Below, piece by piece: positions 53,390-63,567 of a stretch of DNA of 64,000 nucleotides. Both the position numbers and the translations under genes were made by a program. Every line of letters starts with the position of its first letter. Position 1 is the stretch's first letter. Below the pieces are notes generated by a model. The model was not told the DNA's origin and did not search any database. It saw only the letters and a list, made by a program, of their open reading frames with translations. Origin of the DNA: Myxococcales bacterium (GTDB taxonomy: Bacteria > Myxococcota_A > Polyangia > Polyangiales > Houyiibacteriaceae); assembly GCA_029863605.1 (NCBI GenBank), contig JAOTVB010000006.1:1-64000 (forward strand), given 5' to 3'.

Positions 53390-55072
53390 TCATTCGTCGG
53401 TCACGCAGCCTTCCGAAGCTGATTTCACATTTTTGATGTACTTGTAAAGGGTCCCGCGTCGGGCTTTGAGTGGCGGGGCTTTCCATTCGGCCCCTCTCCG
53501 GTTCATCTCTTCCGGGGAGATGTCGACATCGATCGTTCTCGCCTCTGCGTCGATGGTGATGAGGTCGCCTTCCTTCAAGAGAGCGATCGGCCCTCCCTCC
53601 TGCGCCTCGGGCGTGATGTGCCCGAGGATGAACCCATGCGAGCCACCGGAGAACCTTCCGTCGGTGATCAGCGCGACGTCCTGGCCGAGGCCGGCCCCCA
53701 TGATCACCGAAGTCGGGGAGAGCATCTCGGGCATGCCTGGTCCGCCCTTGGGTCCCTCGTACCGAATGACCACGACGTCGCCTTTTCGGATCTCTCCGCG
53801 CTCCACCGCGGCGAGCATGTCTTCTTCGCAGTCGAAGACTTTGGCCTGGCCTTCGAAATGAAGGCCTTCTTTGCCGGTGATCTTCGCCACGCTGCCGTCT
53901 GGCGCGAGATTGCCGCGCAGGATCGTTAGATGCCCAGTCTTCTTGATCGGATCCTCCCACGCACGAATGACATCCTGCCCTTCACTCAGGTCAGGAAGCT
54001 GCGCCAGGTTCTCGGCGAGGGTCTTTCCAGTGACCGTCAGGCAATCACCGTGAAGCGCGCCTTTTTCGAGCAGGTACCGCAGTACCGCCGGCGTACCGCC
54101 GACCGCGTGTAGGTCTTCCATCACGTATTGGCCGCTTGGCTTGAGGTCGGCGAGAAGAGGGATGCGATCGCTGACAGCCTGAAAATCGTCGATGGTGAGC
54201 GGCACGTCGACCGCCCTGGCCATCGCGATCAAATGCAGCACCGCGTTGGTCGAGCCGCCGAGTGCCATGACGGTCACGATTGCATTCTCGAATGCGTTTC
54301 GGGTCATGATGTCGCGCGGTTTGATGTCTCTTTCCAACAGTAACCTCACTGCCGCACCGGCCCGCATGCACTCCTCCCGTTTGCCGGAGTCCTCGGCGGG
54401 CGTGGATGAGCTGTAGGGAAGCGACATGCCCATTGCCTCGATCGCTGAGGCCATCGTGTTGGCGGTGTACATGCCGCCACATGCTCCTGCGCCGGGACAC
54501 GCATGCTCGATGATGTCGAGGCGCTTCGTCTCGTCGATCTTGTCTGCCAGGAGCTCGCCGTAGGCTTGAAACGCGGACACCACGTCGAGCTTCTCGCCTG
54601 CGCTGCCGCGCCCGGCCCGAATCGTTCCTCCGTAGATCATCAATGCCGGTCGGTTCAAGCGTCCGATTGCGATCATGCAGCCCGGCATGTTCTTATCGCA
54701 TCCGGGGATCGAAATGTTGGCGTCGTACCATTGCGCGCTCATCACCGTTTCGATCGAATCGGCGATCAGATCACGCGATTGCATCGAATAGCTCATCCCG
54801 TCGGTGCCCATCGAGATGCCGTCCGAGACACCGATTGTGTTGAAGCGCATCCCAATGAGGCCAGCGCTTTCGACGCCCCTCTTCACCACTTCGGCTAGGC
54901 CGTTGAGATGCATGTTGCAGCTGTTCCCCTCGTACCAAACCGCTGAGATGCCCACCTGGGCCTTGTCCATATCGGCGCGGGTGAGCCCGGTGGCGTGGAG
55001 CATCGCCTGGGAGGCGCCCTGGGCGGGTGACTGCGTGATGCGGGCGCTGTACTTGTTGAGCTTTTCGGTCAT
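53390..55072 (-). CDS. ilvD: Dihydroxy-acid dehydratase
   Basis: Third step of valine/isoleucine synthesis, with an Fe-S cluster. [11 protein letters not shown] and [19 protein letters not shown] supply cluster Cys residues; [14 protein letters not shown] and [20 protein letters not shown] follow. 560 residues, full length. ATG 55072. The gene has its own orientation opposite to the GbsR-type regulator. Confidence 0.97.
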   Translation of the reverse strand: MTEKLNKYSARITQSPAQGASQAMLHATGLTRADMDKAQVGISAVWYEGNSCNMHLNGLAEVVKRGVESAGLIGMRFNTIGVSDGISMGTDGMSYSMQSRDLIADSIETVMSAQWYDANISIPGCDKNMPGCMIAIGRLNRPALMIYGGTIRAGRGSAGEKLDVVSAFQAYGELLADKIDETKRLDIIEHACPGAGACGGMYTANTMASAIEAMGMSLPYSSSTPAEDSGKREECMRAGAAVRLLLERDIKPRDIMTRNAFENAIVTVMALGGSTNAVLHLIAMARAVDVPLTIDDFQAVSDRIPLLADLKPSGQYVMEDLHAVGGTPAVLRYLLEKGALHGDCLTVTGKTLAENLAQLPDLSEGQDVIRAWEDPIKKTGHLTILRGNLAPDGSVAKITGKEGLHFEGQAKVFDCEEDMLAAVERGEIRKGDVVVIRYEGPKGGPGMPEMLSPTSVIMGAGLGQDVALITDGRFSGGSHGFILGHITPEAQEGGPIALLKEGDLITIDAEARTIDVDISPEEMNRRGAEWKAPPLKARRGTLYKYIKNVKSASEGCVTDE

Positions 55073-55157
55073 TGGGAGCTGCGGAGTCTAGCCCCGGGGT
55101 TCGGGTCGAGCCACGACGCGCCTTTCTTGACTGGGGCCCTCCTTGGTCCTAAGTCCC

Positions 55158-55173
55158 TTCAAGAAGTTTTGAA
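55158..55173 (+). promoter_or_regulatory. Possible operator of the GbsR-like regulator
   Basis: Inverted repeat TTCAA-GAAGTT-TTGAA ends 17 bases before GTG 55191, a place that would suit autoregulation by the MarR-like product. Inference only. Confidence 0.35.
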
Positions 55174-55190
55174 AGAACTGAGCCGCCAAA

Positions 55191-55769
55191 GTGCCGAGTG
55201 CAGCAGCGAAACAAGTAGAATCGAATAGTTCCGAGCCTTTGTGGCGCGACGCAGAGCTCAGGGCCGCCGACGCGATGGGGCGGCTGATGGAATTCTGGGG
55301 CTTTCGGCGCCACATGGGACGCATCTGGACCGTCCTCTATCTCTCCCCAGAACCCATGACGACTCTCGCGCTGTCCGAGACGCTTCAACTGAGCAGCAGC
55401 GCGGTCAGCCTTTCACTCGCTGAGTTGATGCGGTGGGGTGCCGTGAGAAAGACGTGGCGCCCTGGGGAGCGCAAGGACTTCTACGAGGCTGAGACCAGCA
55501 TGTGGAAGCTCTTGCGACGTGTGTACGAGCGGAGGGAGCTGAATCTCATTCGTGAAACGATTGAGACGTTCGCTGCGGCCCAACAGCAGCTCGATGGCTC
55601 GCGGTCGCAGCTCACCCCAAAGGATCGCCGTCGAGTCGACCACATGCGAAAGCGACTTTCGCGCTTGAGTGCGCTATCACGAGCCGGCGAACGGCTGGTC
55701 GGGCTCCTCGTGGCGGGGCAAATGATCCACCCGGCCGACCTTCGAGCAGCCGAAGAGCAAGAGCAATGA
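55191..55769 (+). CDS. GbsR/MarR-family transcriptional regulator
   Basis: 192 residues. The winged-helix core RLMEFWGFRRHMGRIWTVLY and the recognition helix LQLSSSAVSLSLAELMRWGA are typical of the GbsR group; FYEAETSMWKLLRRVYERRE follows. GTG 55191. It is 28 bases upstream of the prenyl/menaquinone operon, so it likely controls it, and perhaps ilvD too. Effector unknown. Confidence 0.87.
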   Translation: MPSAAAKQVESNSSEPLWRDAELRAADAMGRLMEFWGFRRHMGRIWTVLYLSPEPMTTLALSETLQLSSSAVSLSLAELMRWGAVRKTWRPGERKDFYEAETSMWKLLRRVYERRELNLIRETIETFAAAQQQLDGSRSQLTPKDRRRVDHMRKRLSRLSALSRAGERLVGLLVAGQMIHPADLRAAEEQEQ

Positions 55770-55797
55770 AACGGGCAAGAGTCACCGGAGGCACGCG

Positions 55798-56868
55798 ATG
55801 TCGCTCATAGCAGCGGTCCGAGCTGAGCCGTCGTCCGACGTGCTGACCAGTCTGCAGGCGATTTGTGACTCCCAAGGCTTGGGAGACCTTTCGGCGCACC
55901 TCGCGGATCTCGCCGATCTCGTCAAGTGGGACATGAGCGCGCTCGAGGAAGCGATTCAGAAGTTGCCCACGGGAGAGTCCGTCGTGCACCAGAGCGCGCA
56001 TCATCTTCTGGAAATAGCCGGCAAGCGACTGCGTCCGATGTGTGTCGTCCTCGCGTCCAGACTTGGCAATGGGCTGGACGATAGCACTCGCGATTTCGGC
56101 GTTGCAGTCGAGCTCGTACACTGCGCCACGCTTCTCCACGATGATGTCATCGATCTCGGCGAACAGCGTCGCGGCAAGCCCGCGGCCCGAACCTTGTACG
56201 GCAACGCCGCGTCGATCTTCGCCGGAGACTGGTTGCTCGTAGATGCGCTCCGCCGCGTACGTGCTGCCGAAATGCCTGATGTTCTGGTGCGGCTCCTCGA
56301 CATCATCGACGAGATGATTTTTGCCGAGGCGATTCAGCTGGAGAACCGAGGCCGTATCGATGCTCGTCTGCAAACGTACATGCAGGTGGTCGAAGGCAAG
56401 ACGGCTGCGCTGTTTCGTTGGGCGATGCTAGCCGGGGCGCGCGCAGGCGGTTTGCCGAAAGATGCGTGCGTGGCGCTCGAGGACTACGGGCTGCATCTCG
56501 GCGTCGCCTTTCAACTGATCGACGACTATCTCGACTACGCGGGGGACGGATCGACGATCGGGAAAGCTCCCTTTGCCGACCTCCGAGAGGGCAAGATGAC
56601 ACACCCTCTGATCGTTGCCCTGGAGCGCGACCCGTCCTTGCGCCCGGTGCTCGAAGAGTTGGTTGCGAATCCTGCAGATGACATTGCCGAAAGGCCACGT
56701 ATGCGCCTCCTCGAAGCTCTCCAGCAGACGGGCGCCCTGGAAGCGACCCGCGAGCTCGCGGTCAGCAGGGCGGGGGCTGCCTGTGAGGCGCTGGCCGGCC
56801 TGCCAGATAGCCGCGCGCGTGATGCTTTGTTTACGGTGGCCCGTGCCACCGTCCACCGGGAGTCTTAG
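55798..56868 (+). CDS. Polyprenyl diphosphate synthase (trans-isoprenyl)
   Basis: Builds the prenyl side chain. First Asp motif LLHDDVIDLGEQRRGKP, second QLIDDYLDYAGD, and GKRLRPMCVVLASR at the start of the fold. 356 residues. GGAGG is 6 bases before ATG 55798. The length of product is not readable with confidence, but placement with menA suggests the menaquinone tail. Confidence 0.93.
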   Translation: MSLIAAVRAEPSSDVLTSLQAICDSQGLGDLSAHLADLADLVKWDMSALEEAIQKLPTGESVVHQSAHHLLEIAGKRLRPMCVVLASRLGNGLDDSTRDFGVAVELVHCATLLHDDVIDLGEQRRGKPAARTLYGNAASIFAGDWLLVDALRRVRAAEMPDVLVRLLDIIDEMIFAEAIQLENRGRIDARLQTYMQVVEGKTAALFRWAMLAGARAGGLPKDACVALEDYGLHLGVAFQLIDDYLDYAGDGSTIGKAPFADLREGKMTHPLIVALERDPSLRPVLEELVANPADDIAERPRMRLLEALQQTGALEATRELAVSRAGAACEALAGLPDSRARDALFTVARATVHRES

Positions 56869-56893
56869 CGAGTGAACAGAGAAAGAGGCATAA

Positions 56894-58108
56894 ATGTCTG
56901 ACCAACCCTCAAGCGTGACGAGCCGGATCCCGGGTTTCTATCGCGAACGCATCGAAGAGCGGCTTCGAACGATGATCGAAACTGGCCTGCTCTCAGAAAA
57001 GTCGGCCCAGCACCTTCGTGACGGTGGGCGACTGACCCTCGACGTTGCGGATCGCATGAGCGAGAACGTGATCGCTGTTCACGGCCTTCCCTTGTCGATC
57101 GCTCTGAACTTTCGAGTGAACCACCGTGACGTACTGGTTCCGATGGCCGTCGAAGAACCTTCGGTCGTGGCAGCCGCATCGAATGCAGCCCGGCAGGTGC
57201 GCATGACTGGCGGTTTCTTCGGTGAAGCGACGGCTCCGATCATGACCACCCAGGTGCAATTCGACGACGTGCCCAATCCTCGGCAAGCCAGGGCGCGCGT
57301 CGAAGCGGAGCGTGAGCGGATTTTCAAAGTCGCGGATGAAGCGATTCCTGGGATGGTGAAGCGCGGCGGTGGCTGCCGTGACATGGATGTCCGCGTTCTC
57401 GACGAGGAACATGGGGTGCTCGTCGTGCACCTCTACGTCGATGTCGGCGACGCTATGGGCGCGAACGTCGTAGATGCCGTTGCTGAGGCGGTGGCGCCCG
57501 AGATCCGCGAATTCACCGGCGGCACGGTTGGTCTTCGCATTTTGAGCAACCTTTCGATACGACGCAGGGTGCGCCTGCATTGCGAAGTGAGCGCCGACGT
57601 CCTCGGTGGCCCCGATCTTGCCGAGGGCGTCGTGAAGGCCAGCAGGTTCGCCGAGCTCGATCCCTACCGCGCCGTCACGCACAACAAAGGCGTAATGAAC
57701 GGTGTCGACGCGGTCGCGCTAGCGATGGGACAAGATTGGCGATCGATCGAAGCCGGTGCCCACGCATTTGCCTCCCTGACGGGGACGTACAAGCCTTTGG
57801 TGGTTTGGCGCCGCACCGAGAGCGGGATTCGCGGCGAGCTCGACATGCCGTTGGCCGTCGGGATCGTCGGCGGGTCGACACGTGTGCATCGCGGCGTTCG
57901 CGCGGGTTTCGAGCTGATGGGCGTGACGTCGGCGGGTGAGCTTGCCATCGTAATGGCTGCGGCGGGGATGGCATCGAACCTGGCTGCGCTCAGGGCGCTC
58001 GCTGGGGAGGGGATTCAACGCGGCCACATGCGGCTCCACTCCCGCAAGCAAGAGGTGCACGAGAACGCGCGTCTTCAGACCAAAGCGGTTGAACGAGGTG
58101 GTCAGTGA
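56894..58108 (+). CDS. Hydroxymethylglutaryl-CoA reductase, class II
   Basis: Makes mevalonate from HMG-CoA. LNFRVNHRDVLVPMAVEEPS and THNKGVMNGVDAVALAMGQD (catalytic Lys, Asp) are class II marks; the C-terminal HMRLHSRK gives the catalytic His. 404 residues. It stands between the prenyl synthase and menG, and its stop overlaps the menG start (GTGA). In this context it is most likely biosynthetic, feeding IPP for the quinone tail, although class II enzymes are often labelled degradative. Confidence 0.93.
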   Translation: MSDQPSSVTSRIPGFYRERIEERLRTMIETGLLSEKSAQHLRDGGRLTLDVADRMSENVIAVHGLPLSIALNFRVNHRDVLVPMAVEEPSVVAAASNAARQVRMTGGFFGEATAPIMTTQVQFDDVPNPRQARARVEAERERIFKVADEAIPGMVKRGGGCRDMDVRVLDEEHGVLVVHLYVDVGDAMGANVVDAVAEAVAPEIREFTGGTVGLRILSNLSIRRRVRLHCEVSADVLGGPDLAEGVVKASRFAELDPYRAVTHNKGVMNGVDAVALAMGQDWRSIEAGAHAFASLTGTYKPLVVWRRTESGIRGELDMPLAVGIVGGSTRVHRGVRAGFELMGVTSAGELAIVMAAAGMASNLAALRALAGEGIQRGHMRLHSRKQEVHENARLQTKAVERGGQ

Positions 58109-58833
58109 GTGAAGCGGTCCGGCAGAGCTCGTCCCCGAGTCCTGGTTCCGGCGGGATGTTCGACCAGATTGCCGGTCGGTACGATCTCCTCAACCGTTTG
58201 ATGTCGATGGGGATCGACCAATCGTGGCGCCGAAAGACGGTCACGGCGATGGAGCTTCCTCCAAACGCGCGGGTTCTCGACCTGGCGACTGGCACGGGCG
58301 ACCTCGCACTGATGATCGTGCGGCGACATCCGGATGCACATGTCGTGGGGAGCGACCCTTCAAAGCGAATGCTCGAGGTTGGCATCGAAAAAGTGAAGCG
58401 AGCCGGTCTCGCGGATCGGGTGCAGTTTCAAGAAGGTGATGCGCAATCGCTTCCGTTTGACGATGACTCCTTCGATGGCTGTTGTATCGCGTTTGGGATT
58501 CGCAACGTTCCCGACCGCGACGCAGCGCTCGCTGAGATGGCGCGGGTGACGAAACCTGGCGGTCGGGTTGCCGTCCTAGAGCTCTCCGAACCCCATGTCG
58601 GGCTGCTGAGTCCCGTCGCGCGCTTCCATGTGCGCCAGGTGATTCCCCTACTTGGTGGGATGCTCTCCGGCTCGCGCGAGTACCGCTACCTCCAAAAGTC
58701 GATCGCAGCGTTTCCGCCAGCGGATGAGTTTGCCGAACAGATGCGGGTAGCAGGGTTGAACGTGCTCGATGTCAAGCCGTTCACCTTTGGTGCATGCACG
58801 CTGTTCGTTGGTGAACCCTGGGGGGCCTCATGA
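58105..58833 (+). CDS. menG: Demethylmenaquinone methyltransferase
   Basis: UbiE/MenG family. GMFDQIAGRYDLLNRLMSMG opens the fold; VLDLATGTGDLA is the SAM motif; AFGIRNVPDR and KPGGRVAVLELSEP follow. 242 residues. GTG 58105 overlaps the reductase stop; it precedes menF with 4-base overlap. Adds the methyl to the naphthoquinone ring in the last step. Confidence 0.95.
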   Translation: MSEAVRQSSSPSPGSGGMFDQIAGRYDLLNRLMSMGIDQSWRRKTVTAMELPPNARVLDLATGTGDLALMIVRRHPDAHVVGSDPSKRMLEVGIEKVKRAGLADRVQFQEGDAQSLPFDDDSFDGCCIAFGIRNVPDRDAALAEMARVTKPGGRVAVLELSEPHVGLLSPVARFHVRQVIPLLGGMLSGSREYRYLQKSIAAFPPADEFAEQMRVAGLNVLDVKPFTFGACTLFVGEPWGAS

Positions 58834-60182
58834 GGTCTCACGGCGCAGCCTTTGCATTCGAAGGCGTTCCGACTCGGGAGGCATCGCGGGGGTTCCTCGA
58901 GGAGGCGCTTGGCCGACGGAGCTCGCGTGCCGACCTGATCGTGACCGTTCCCGCGCCGGTGGCGCCGCCCGACGCGTTGCTTCGAGCGTTTCCTCATGAG
59001 GCAAGCATTCTCTGGGACCCGCCGCAGAGCGCGGCGTGCTCCGGGCTGGGCGTCGCGGCGACCCTTGCGCCCACCGCGACTGCCATCGACAACTTCTTCG
59101 CAGACGCGAAGCACGTCGCCGTCGAGGCAAGCCCGGTTCCTCGCGTGTTCGGGGGCGCGTCGTTCGCACCTGGAGCCGCAAAGGAGCCGCCTTGGGAGAG
59201 TTTCGGGGATGGGTTTCTCATACTCCCAACTTGGACATACCACGTCGACGAGAGGGCCTGGTTGTCGTTGGCCATCGGTGGGTCGCAAGAGGCGGACGCC
59301 GACGAGTTGCTGGACGTGTTCGATGCGATTTGGGACAGCTTGGAGCGGCCACTCGGCGTCATTCCGTCGCCGGTCTCGGCGCGACGTCTGGATCAGGCGG
59401 ATCGAGATGGCTGGTCGCAGCAAGTCGAAGAGATTCGAGACGAGATTTTGGCCGGCGCGTTTCGAAAGATCGTTGCGGCGCGTCACTGCGTGGTGGAGCT
59501 CGAAACCGGAGCTGGTTCCCTCGACGTCTTGGAGCGGCTCGAGGAGCGGTTCCCGGGATGCACGCGTTTCGCCTTCTGGCGAGGGGACGCGGCGTTCCTC
59601 GGAGCAACCCCCGAGCTGTTGATCGCACGCCGTGGGGCGGCCGTCCGTAGCGAAGCCCTTGCAGGCTCGACTGCCCACGGCGACGCAGCACGAATGATGG
59701 CGAGCAAGAAAGAACAGGAAGAACACCAGTTGGTCGTGCGTGCGGTGCTCCGAGCTCTCGAACCGTATTGCGACTCTCTACGTTCTGCTCCGGAGCCTAG
59801 TGTGCGAGAGCTTCCGAACGTATTGCACATGCAGACGCCCATCGAGGGACGCCTTCGCGAGCCGGTGCACGTGTTGGCTTTGGTTCAGGCATTGCACCCA
59901 ACACCTGCGGTTGGTGGCGTTCCCACACGGGAGGCGATCAATTGGATCGTCGATCACGAGGAGCTTCCACGCGGCTGGTACAGCGCGCCAGTCGGTTGGA
60001 CGGACGCAAACGGCGACGGGGAGTTTTTCGTCGCGTTGCGCTCTGGGTTGCTCCGCGACGGAAAGGCCTGGGTGTATGCCGGCGCCGGCATCATGGCAGA
60101 CTCCGATCCAGATGCGGAATACGCCGAGACCGAGCTCAAAATGCAGGCGCTTCTAGGAGCGCTCCATGGGGACGGTCGCTGA
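58830..60182 (+). CDS. menF: Isochorismate synthase
   Basis: Converts chorismate to isochorismate. The C-terminal chorismate-binding fold has the ALAGSTAHGD, ALHPTPAVGGVPTREA and GWYSAPVGWTDANGDGEF blocks, with the catalytic Glu residues near the end (ETELKMQALL). 450 residues. ATG 58830 overlaps menG; the end overlaps menD by 17 bases. Confidence 0.94.
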   Translation: MRSHGAAFAFEGVPTREASRGFLEEALGRRSSRADLIVTVPAPVAPPDALLRAFPHEASILWDPPQSAACSGLGVAATLAPTATAIDNFFADAKHVAVEASPVPRVFGGASFAPGAAKEPPWESFGDGFLILPTWTYHVDERAWLSLAIGGSQEADADELLDVFDAIWDSLERPLGVIPSPVSARRLDQADRDGWSQQVEEIRDEILAGAFRKIVAARHCVVELETGAGSLDVLERLEERFPGCTRFAFWRGDAAFLGATPELLIARRGAAVRSEALAGSTAHGDAARMMASKKEQEEHQLVVRAVLRALEPYCDSLRSAPEPSVRELPNVLHMQTPIEGRLREPVHVLALVQALHPTPAVGGVPTREAINWIVDHEELPRGWYSAPVGWTDANGDGEFFVALRSGLLRDGKAWVYAGAGIMADSDPDAEYAETELKMQALLGALHGDGR

Positions 60183-61941
60183 TCTACAGAGCGAGTGGGC
60201 GCGCCTCGTAGTCGGGAGCTTCGTGCACGCCGGCGTCCGTGACGTCATCGTAAGCCCTGGGTCGAGGTCCACCCCTTTCGTCATTGCTGCGCTGGAGCAC
60301 GACGGGCTTTGCTGCGTACGAGCCCTCGATGAACGTTCCGGCGCGCACTACGCGCTCGGCCAGGCGCGCGCGACTGGGCGTCCATCGTTGGTCCTGTGCA
60401 CTTCCGGCAGCGCGCCTGCGAACTACTTTCCCGCGGTCGTCGAGGCGCACGAAGCAGGTGTACCGCTCGCCGTGCTTTCCGCAGACCGCCCGCCGGAGCT
60501 CTTGGGCTGTGGTGCGAACCAGACGACCGATCAGATCGGAATGTACGGGAAACACGTCCGCTTCTTCGCCAATCTCGGGGAGCCCCGCGGAGACGTGGCG
60601 AGCTTGCGGGCCGCCAAGCGTTTCGTGACCCAAGCGGTGGCAACCGCTGAGGGTCCGAGGCCAGGGCCGACGCATCTCAACGCCCAGGCTCGAAAGCCGC
60701 TCGAGCGTGTCGCATCGATGGAAGCCGGTGCGGCGGAGGTGCACGCGCGCGTCGATGCGATTCTCGGAGAGCCGCTTACCGAGCTTCGCCACGCCGCATT
60801 CGTCGGCCCGTCGATCGTCGAGCAGGTGGCTCACGCGATCGATGCGGCCGCGCGACCGGTCATTCTCTGCGGTCCAGCTGACGTGCGACAGGGCACCGCG
60901 TCGGATGCGGTGGTGCGACTCGCCGAGCGTTCGGGCGCATTGGTCGTCGCCGAAGCCGCGAGTCAATTCCGCTTCGGTAGGGCCGCTCGGACCGTGTTTG
61001 GAGCGTTCGACACGATTTGGTCGGCAGACGCCGGGCGGGCCGAGCTGGCTCCCGACTTCGTCCTGCAACTGGGCGCCAACCCCGTCTCTAAGGGTTGGGA
61101 GCAACTGAGCCGGGGCCGCCGGCTTTCTCGGGTGGTCGTTCACCCGTGGGCGTGGGCTGACCCCTCGTCAGGCGCCGAAGCGATCGTGCGTAGCGACGTG
61201 GCGCCCTTCGTCGAGCACCTCGCCGAGTGCGAGTACGACGTCCGCAAGCGTGACACCGATTTCAGCGCCCGCTTCCGAGCGGCAGAGCACGCGGTTTGGG
61301 AGGCAGCCACCGCGATCGTGAAAAGCGCGGGAGATGCGCTAACCGAAGCCGCCGTGAGCCCAGCGGTCGTCGAACCATTGCCTGAGGGAAGCGCCTTGGT
61401 TCTTGGCAACAGCCTTCCAATTCGGAACGTCGATCGATGGGTCCCTCCGGCCGACAAGCACCTTCGTGTCTTCTCACAGCGTGGCGTGAGTGGCATCGAT
61501 GGGTTGGTTTCATCGGCCGCGGGAGTCTCGTCGAAGGAACGGAGCGCGACCACCGTGTTGGTCGGAGATGTGAGCTTCCTCCACGATTTGAACGGGCTCG
61601 AGCTCGCATCGCATGCGACCACGCCGCTGGTCATCGTCGTCATCAACAATGGTGGTGGACGCATCTTCGAGCAGCTTCCGATCGCTCGGAAGGGCAAGGA
61701 AGACTGGCTGAGGTATTTTACCACCCCCCATCAAGCGGACCTCGCCGGCGCGGCATCGATCTACGGCTGCCGCTTCCATCCCACGACCACGGTGACCGAG
61801 CTCAACCGTGCCATCGAGGGGGCGCTCGAGTATGCTGGCTGCACCGTGATCGAGGCGAGCGTTCCTCCGAGAAGCGCGCTCGAGCAGGGTGACCTACTCG
61901 CTACGGACATCACACGCGCGTTTCTATCCGAGGAATCTTGA
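60166..61941 (+). CDS. menD: SEPHCHC synthase
   Basis: Thiamine-diphosphate enzyme joining isochorismate and 2-oxoglutarate. SPGSRSTPFVIAAL and LDERSGAHYALGQARATG at the N end; the ThDP site is LVGDVSFLHDLNGL with VVINNGGGRIFEQLP. 591 residues. ATG 60166 lies in the end of menF; its stop overlaps the menH start (TGATG). Confidence 0.97.
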   Translation: MGTVADLQSEWARLVVGSFVHAGVRDVIVSPGSRSTPFVIAALEHDGLCCVRALDERSGAHYALGQARATGRPSLVLCTSGSAPANYFPAVVEAHEAGVPLAVLSADRPPELLGCGANQTTDQIGMYGKHVRFFANLGEPRGDVASLRAAKRFVTQAVATAEGPRPGPTHLNAQARKPLERVASMEAGAAEVHARVDAILGEPLTELRHAAFVGPSIVEQVAHAIDAAARPVILCGPADVRQGTASDAVVRLAERSGALVVAEAASQFRFGRAARTVFGAFDTIWSADAGRAELAPDFVLQLGANPVSKGWEQLSRGRRLSRVVVHPWAWADPSSGAEAIVRSDVAPFVEHLAECEYDVRKRDTDFSARFRAAEHAVWEAATAIVKSAGDALTEAAVSPAVVEPLPEGSALVLGNSLPIRNVDRWVPPADKHLRVFSQRGVSGIDGLVSSAAGVSSKERSATTVLVGDVSFLHDLNGLELASHATTPLVIVVINNGGGRIFEQLPIARKGKEDWLRYFTTPHQADLAGAASIYGCRFHPTTTVTELNRAIEGALEYAGCTVIEASVPPRSALEQGDLLATDITRAFLSEES

Positions 61942-62684
61942 TGTGGATGCTCCTGCACGGCTTCATGGGGTCGCCGCGAAGCTGGGATCGAGTCCTGTCG
62001 GCTTGTGATTCGCCGGACGAGCCCACTGTGCCTCAGTTGCTGGGCCACGGCGACGATTGGAAGCGCAACCGGGTCGCGTCGTTCGAGGAAGAGGTCAGTC
62101 GTCTTCTGGCGATCGCGACCACCATGACGCGGCCCCGGTACCTATGCGGTTATTCCATGGGGGCACGAGTCGCGTTGGGGATGCTGGTGAGAGGCTCAGA
62201 CCTCTTTGAAGGAGCGATCCTGGTCGGTGCCCATCCCGGGCTCGACGATGCCGAAGCGCGGACCGAGCGGCGTGCCGCTGATGCCAAGAGAGCTCGTGAG
62301 CTTCGCCGCGAGGGTCTAGTCGGGTTTGTCGACGCCTGGGAAGCTCAGCCGCTGTTTGCAAGCCAGCGGCGTCTTCCCTCGCCGGTTCTCGAGGTGCAGC
62401 GGCAAATACGGCTAAGCCACGATGCCGAGGGCCTTGCAGCCTGTCTCGAAGTCCTCGGCCTCGCCGAGATGCCGAGCCTCGGAGCCGCGCTCTCGTCGTT
62501 TGAGATTCCGATCACGCTCATGGCCGGCGCGCTGGACACCAAGTTCGCCACGATCGCAGAGAATCTTTCGTCGAAGGTTGATTTGCTGCAGATCGTCGAA
62601 GGGGTCGGGCACAATGTCGTGTTAGAGGCGCCAGAGGTAGTGGCGATGGCCTTGAAGACCAGGGAGCAACGAGCACATGAGTAA
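61941..62684 (+). CDS. menH: SHCHC synthase (alpha/beta hydrolase)
   Basis: Eliminates pyruvate in menaquinone synthesis. [13 protein letters not shown] is the oxyanion loop; [10 protein letters not shown] holds the Ser; [10 protein letters not shown] the Asp; [11 protein letters not shown] the His. 247 residues. ATG 61941 overlaps menD (TGATG); its end overlaps menA. Confidence 0.92.
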   Translation: MWMLLHGFMGSPRSWDRVLSACDSPDEPTVPQLLGHGDDWKRNRVASFEEEVSRLLAIATTMTRPRYLCGYSMGARVALGMLVRGSDLFEGAILVGAHPGLDDAEARTERRAADAKRARELRREGLVGFVDAWEAQPLFASQRRLPSPVLEVQRQIRLSHDAEGLAACLEVLGLAEMPSLGAALSSFEIPITLMAGALDTKFATIAENLSSKVDLLQIVEGVGHNVVLEAPEVVAMALKTREQRAHE

Positions 62685-63567
62685 AGTCACCCCGGGCTCG
62701 GCGCGTGCGTGGATGCTCGCGGCGCGGCCGGCGACGCTTACGGCCGCGTTTGCGCCCGTGGCGGTCGGGACGGCATGCGCCTTGCGCGCCGGTGGCTTCC
62801 GCTGGGATGCGGCGCTTGCGGCTCTGCTCGGGGCGTTTCTGATCCAAATTGCAACGAACTTCGCCAACGACCTCTTCGATTTCGAAAAGGGGGCCGACGA
62901 CGAGAAACGCCTAGGCCCGATCCGCGCCGCTCAAGCGGGGCTGCTCACCACCGACGAGCTTCGCAGGGGGATCACGCTGACACTTCTGCTGGCGGTCGCG
63001 GTGGGGGTGTATCTGACCGAGGTGGCAGGAACACCGGTGATCGTGATCGGTTTGTCGTCGATCCTCGCGGGACTTGCATACACCGGCGGCCCGTTTCCAC
63101 TGGCCTACAAAGGCCTCGGCGACGTCTTCGTCATGGCCTTTTTCGGTTTCGTCGCGGTGTGTGGGACCGCATTCGTTCAGACCGGATACGTCCCCGACGT
63201 TGCGTGGGTGGCTGCGGTCCCGATGGGAGCCTTGGCGACCGCGATCCTCGTCGTGAACAACGTGCGCGACTTCGAGGGGGATGCACGTGCTGGCAAACGC
63301 ACCATCGTCGTTCGTTTTGGAAAAAAAAACGGCGTTAGGGAATACGTCGTGCTTTTGATCGTCTCCTACGCGAGCCTGGTCGCCCTGTGGCTCGTCGGAT
63401 CGACCACGGGCTGGGTGTACCTCCCGTTTCTGACCGTGCCTTGGGCGCTTGATTTGGCCAGGTCCGTGGCGCGCGATCGTGGCGTTGCGCTAAATCGGAC
63501 CCTCGCCGGGACCGCAAAGCTCCTTTATGTGTTTGGCGTTCTGTTGGCGATCGGGCTGGTTCCGTGA
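62677..63567 (+). CDS. menA: 1,4-Dihydroxy-2-naphthoate polyprenyltransferase
   Basis: Attaches the prenyl tail to DHNA in the inner membrane. The first Asp-rich motif is [14 protein letters not shown] and the second is [17 protein letters not shown]; about nine membrane helices. 296 residues. ATG 62677 lies in the end of menH. A run of nine A (63321-63329) encodes KK-N in the second motif region. Confidence 0.95.
   Translation: MSKVTPGSARAWMLAARPATLTAAFAPVAVGTACALRAGGFRWDAALAALLGAFLIQIATNFANDLFDFEKGADDEKRLGPIRAAQAGLLTTDELRRGITLTLLLAVAVGVYLTEVAGTPVIVIGLSSILAGLAYTGGPFPLAYKGLGDVFVMAFFGFVAVCGTAFVQTGYVPDVAWVAAVPMGALATAILVVNNVRDFEGDARAGKRTIVVRFGKKNGVREYVVLLIVSYASLVALWLVGSTTGWVYLPFLTVPWALDLARSVARDRGVALNRTLAGTAKLLYVFGVLLAIGLVP

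Noticed and set aside
52123-53436. Long plus-strand frame opposite the sulfotransferase
   Set aside because: The minus frame has clear sulfotransferase motifs; the plus frame has none and is a shadow of GC-rich codon bias.
55127-55155. TTGACT-N17-TAAGTC promoter of the GbsR-like gene
   Set aside because: The -10 match is poor, so not listed as a feature.
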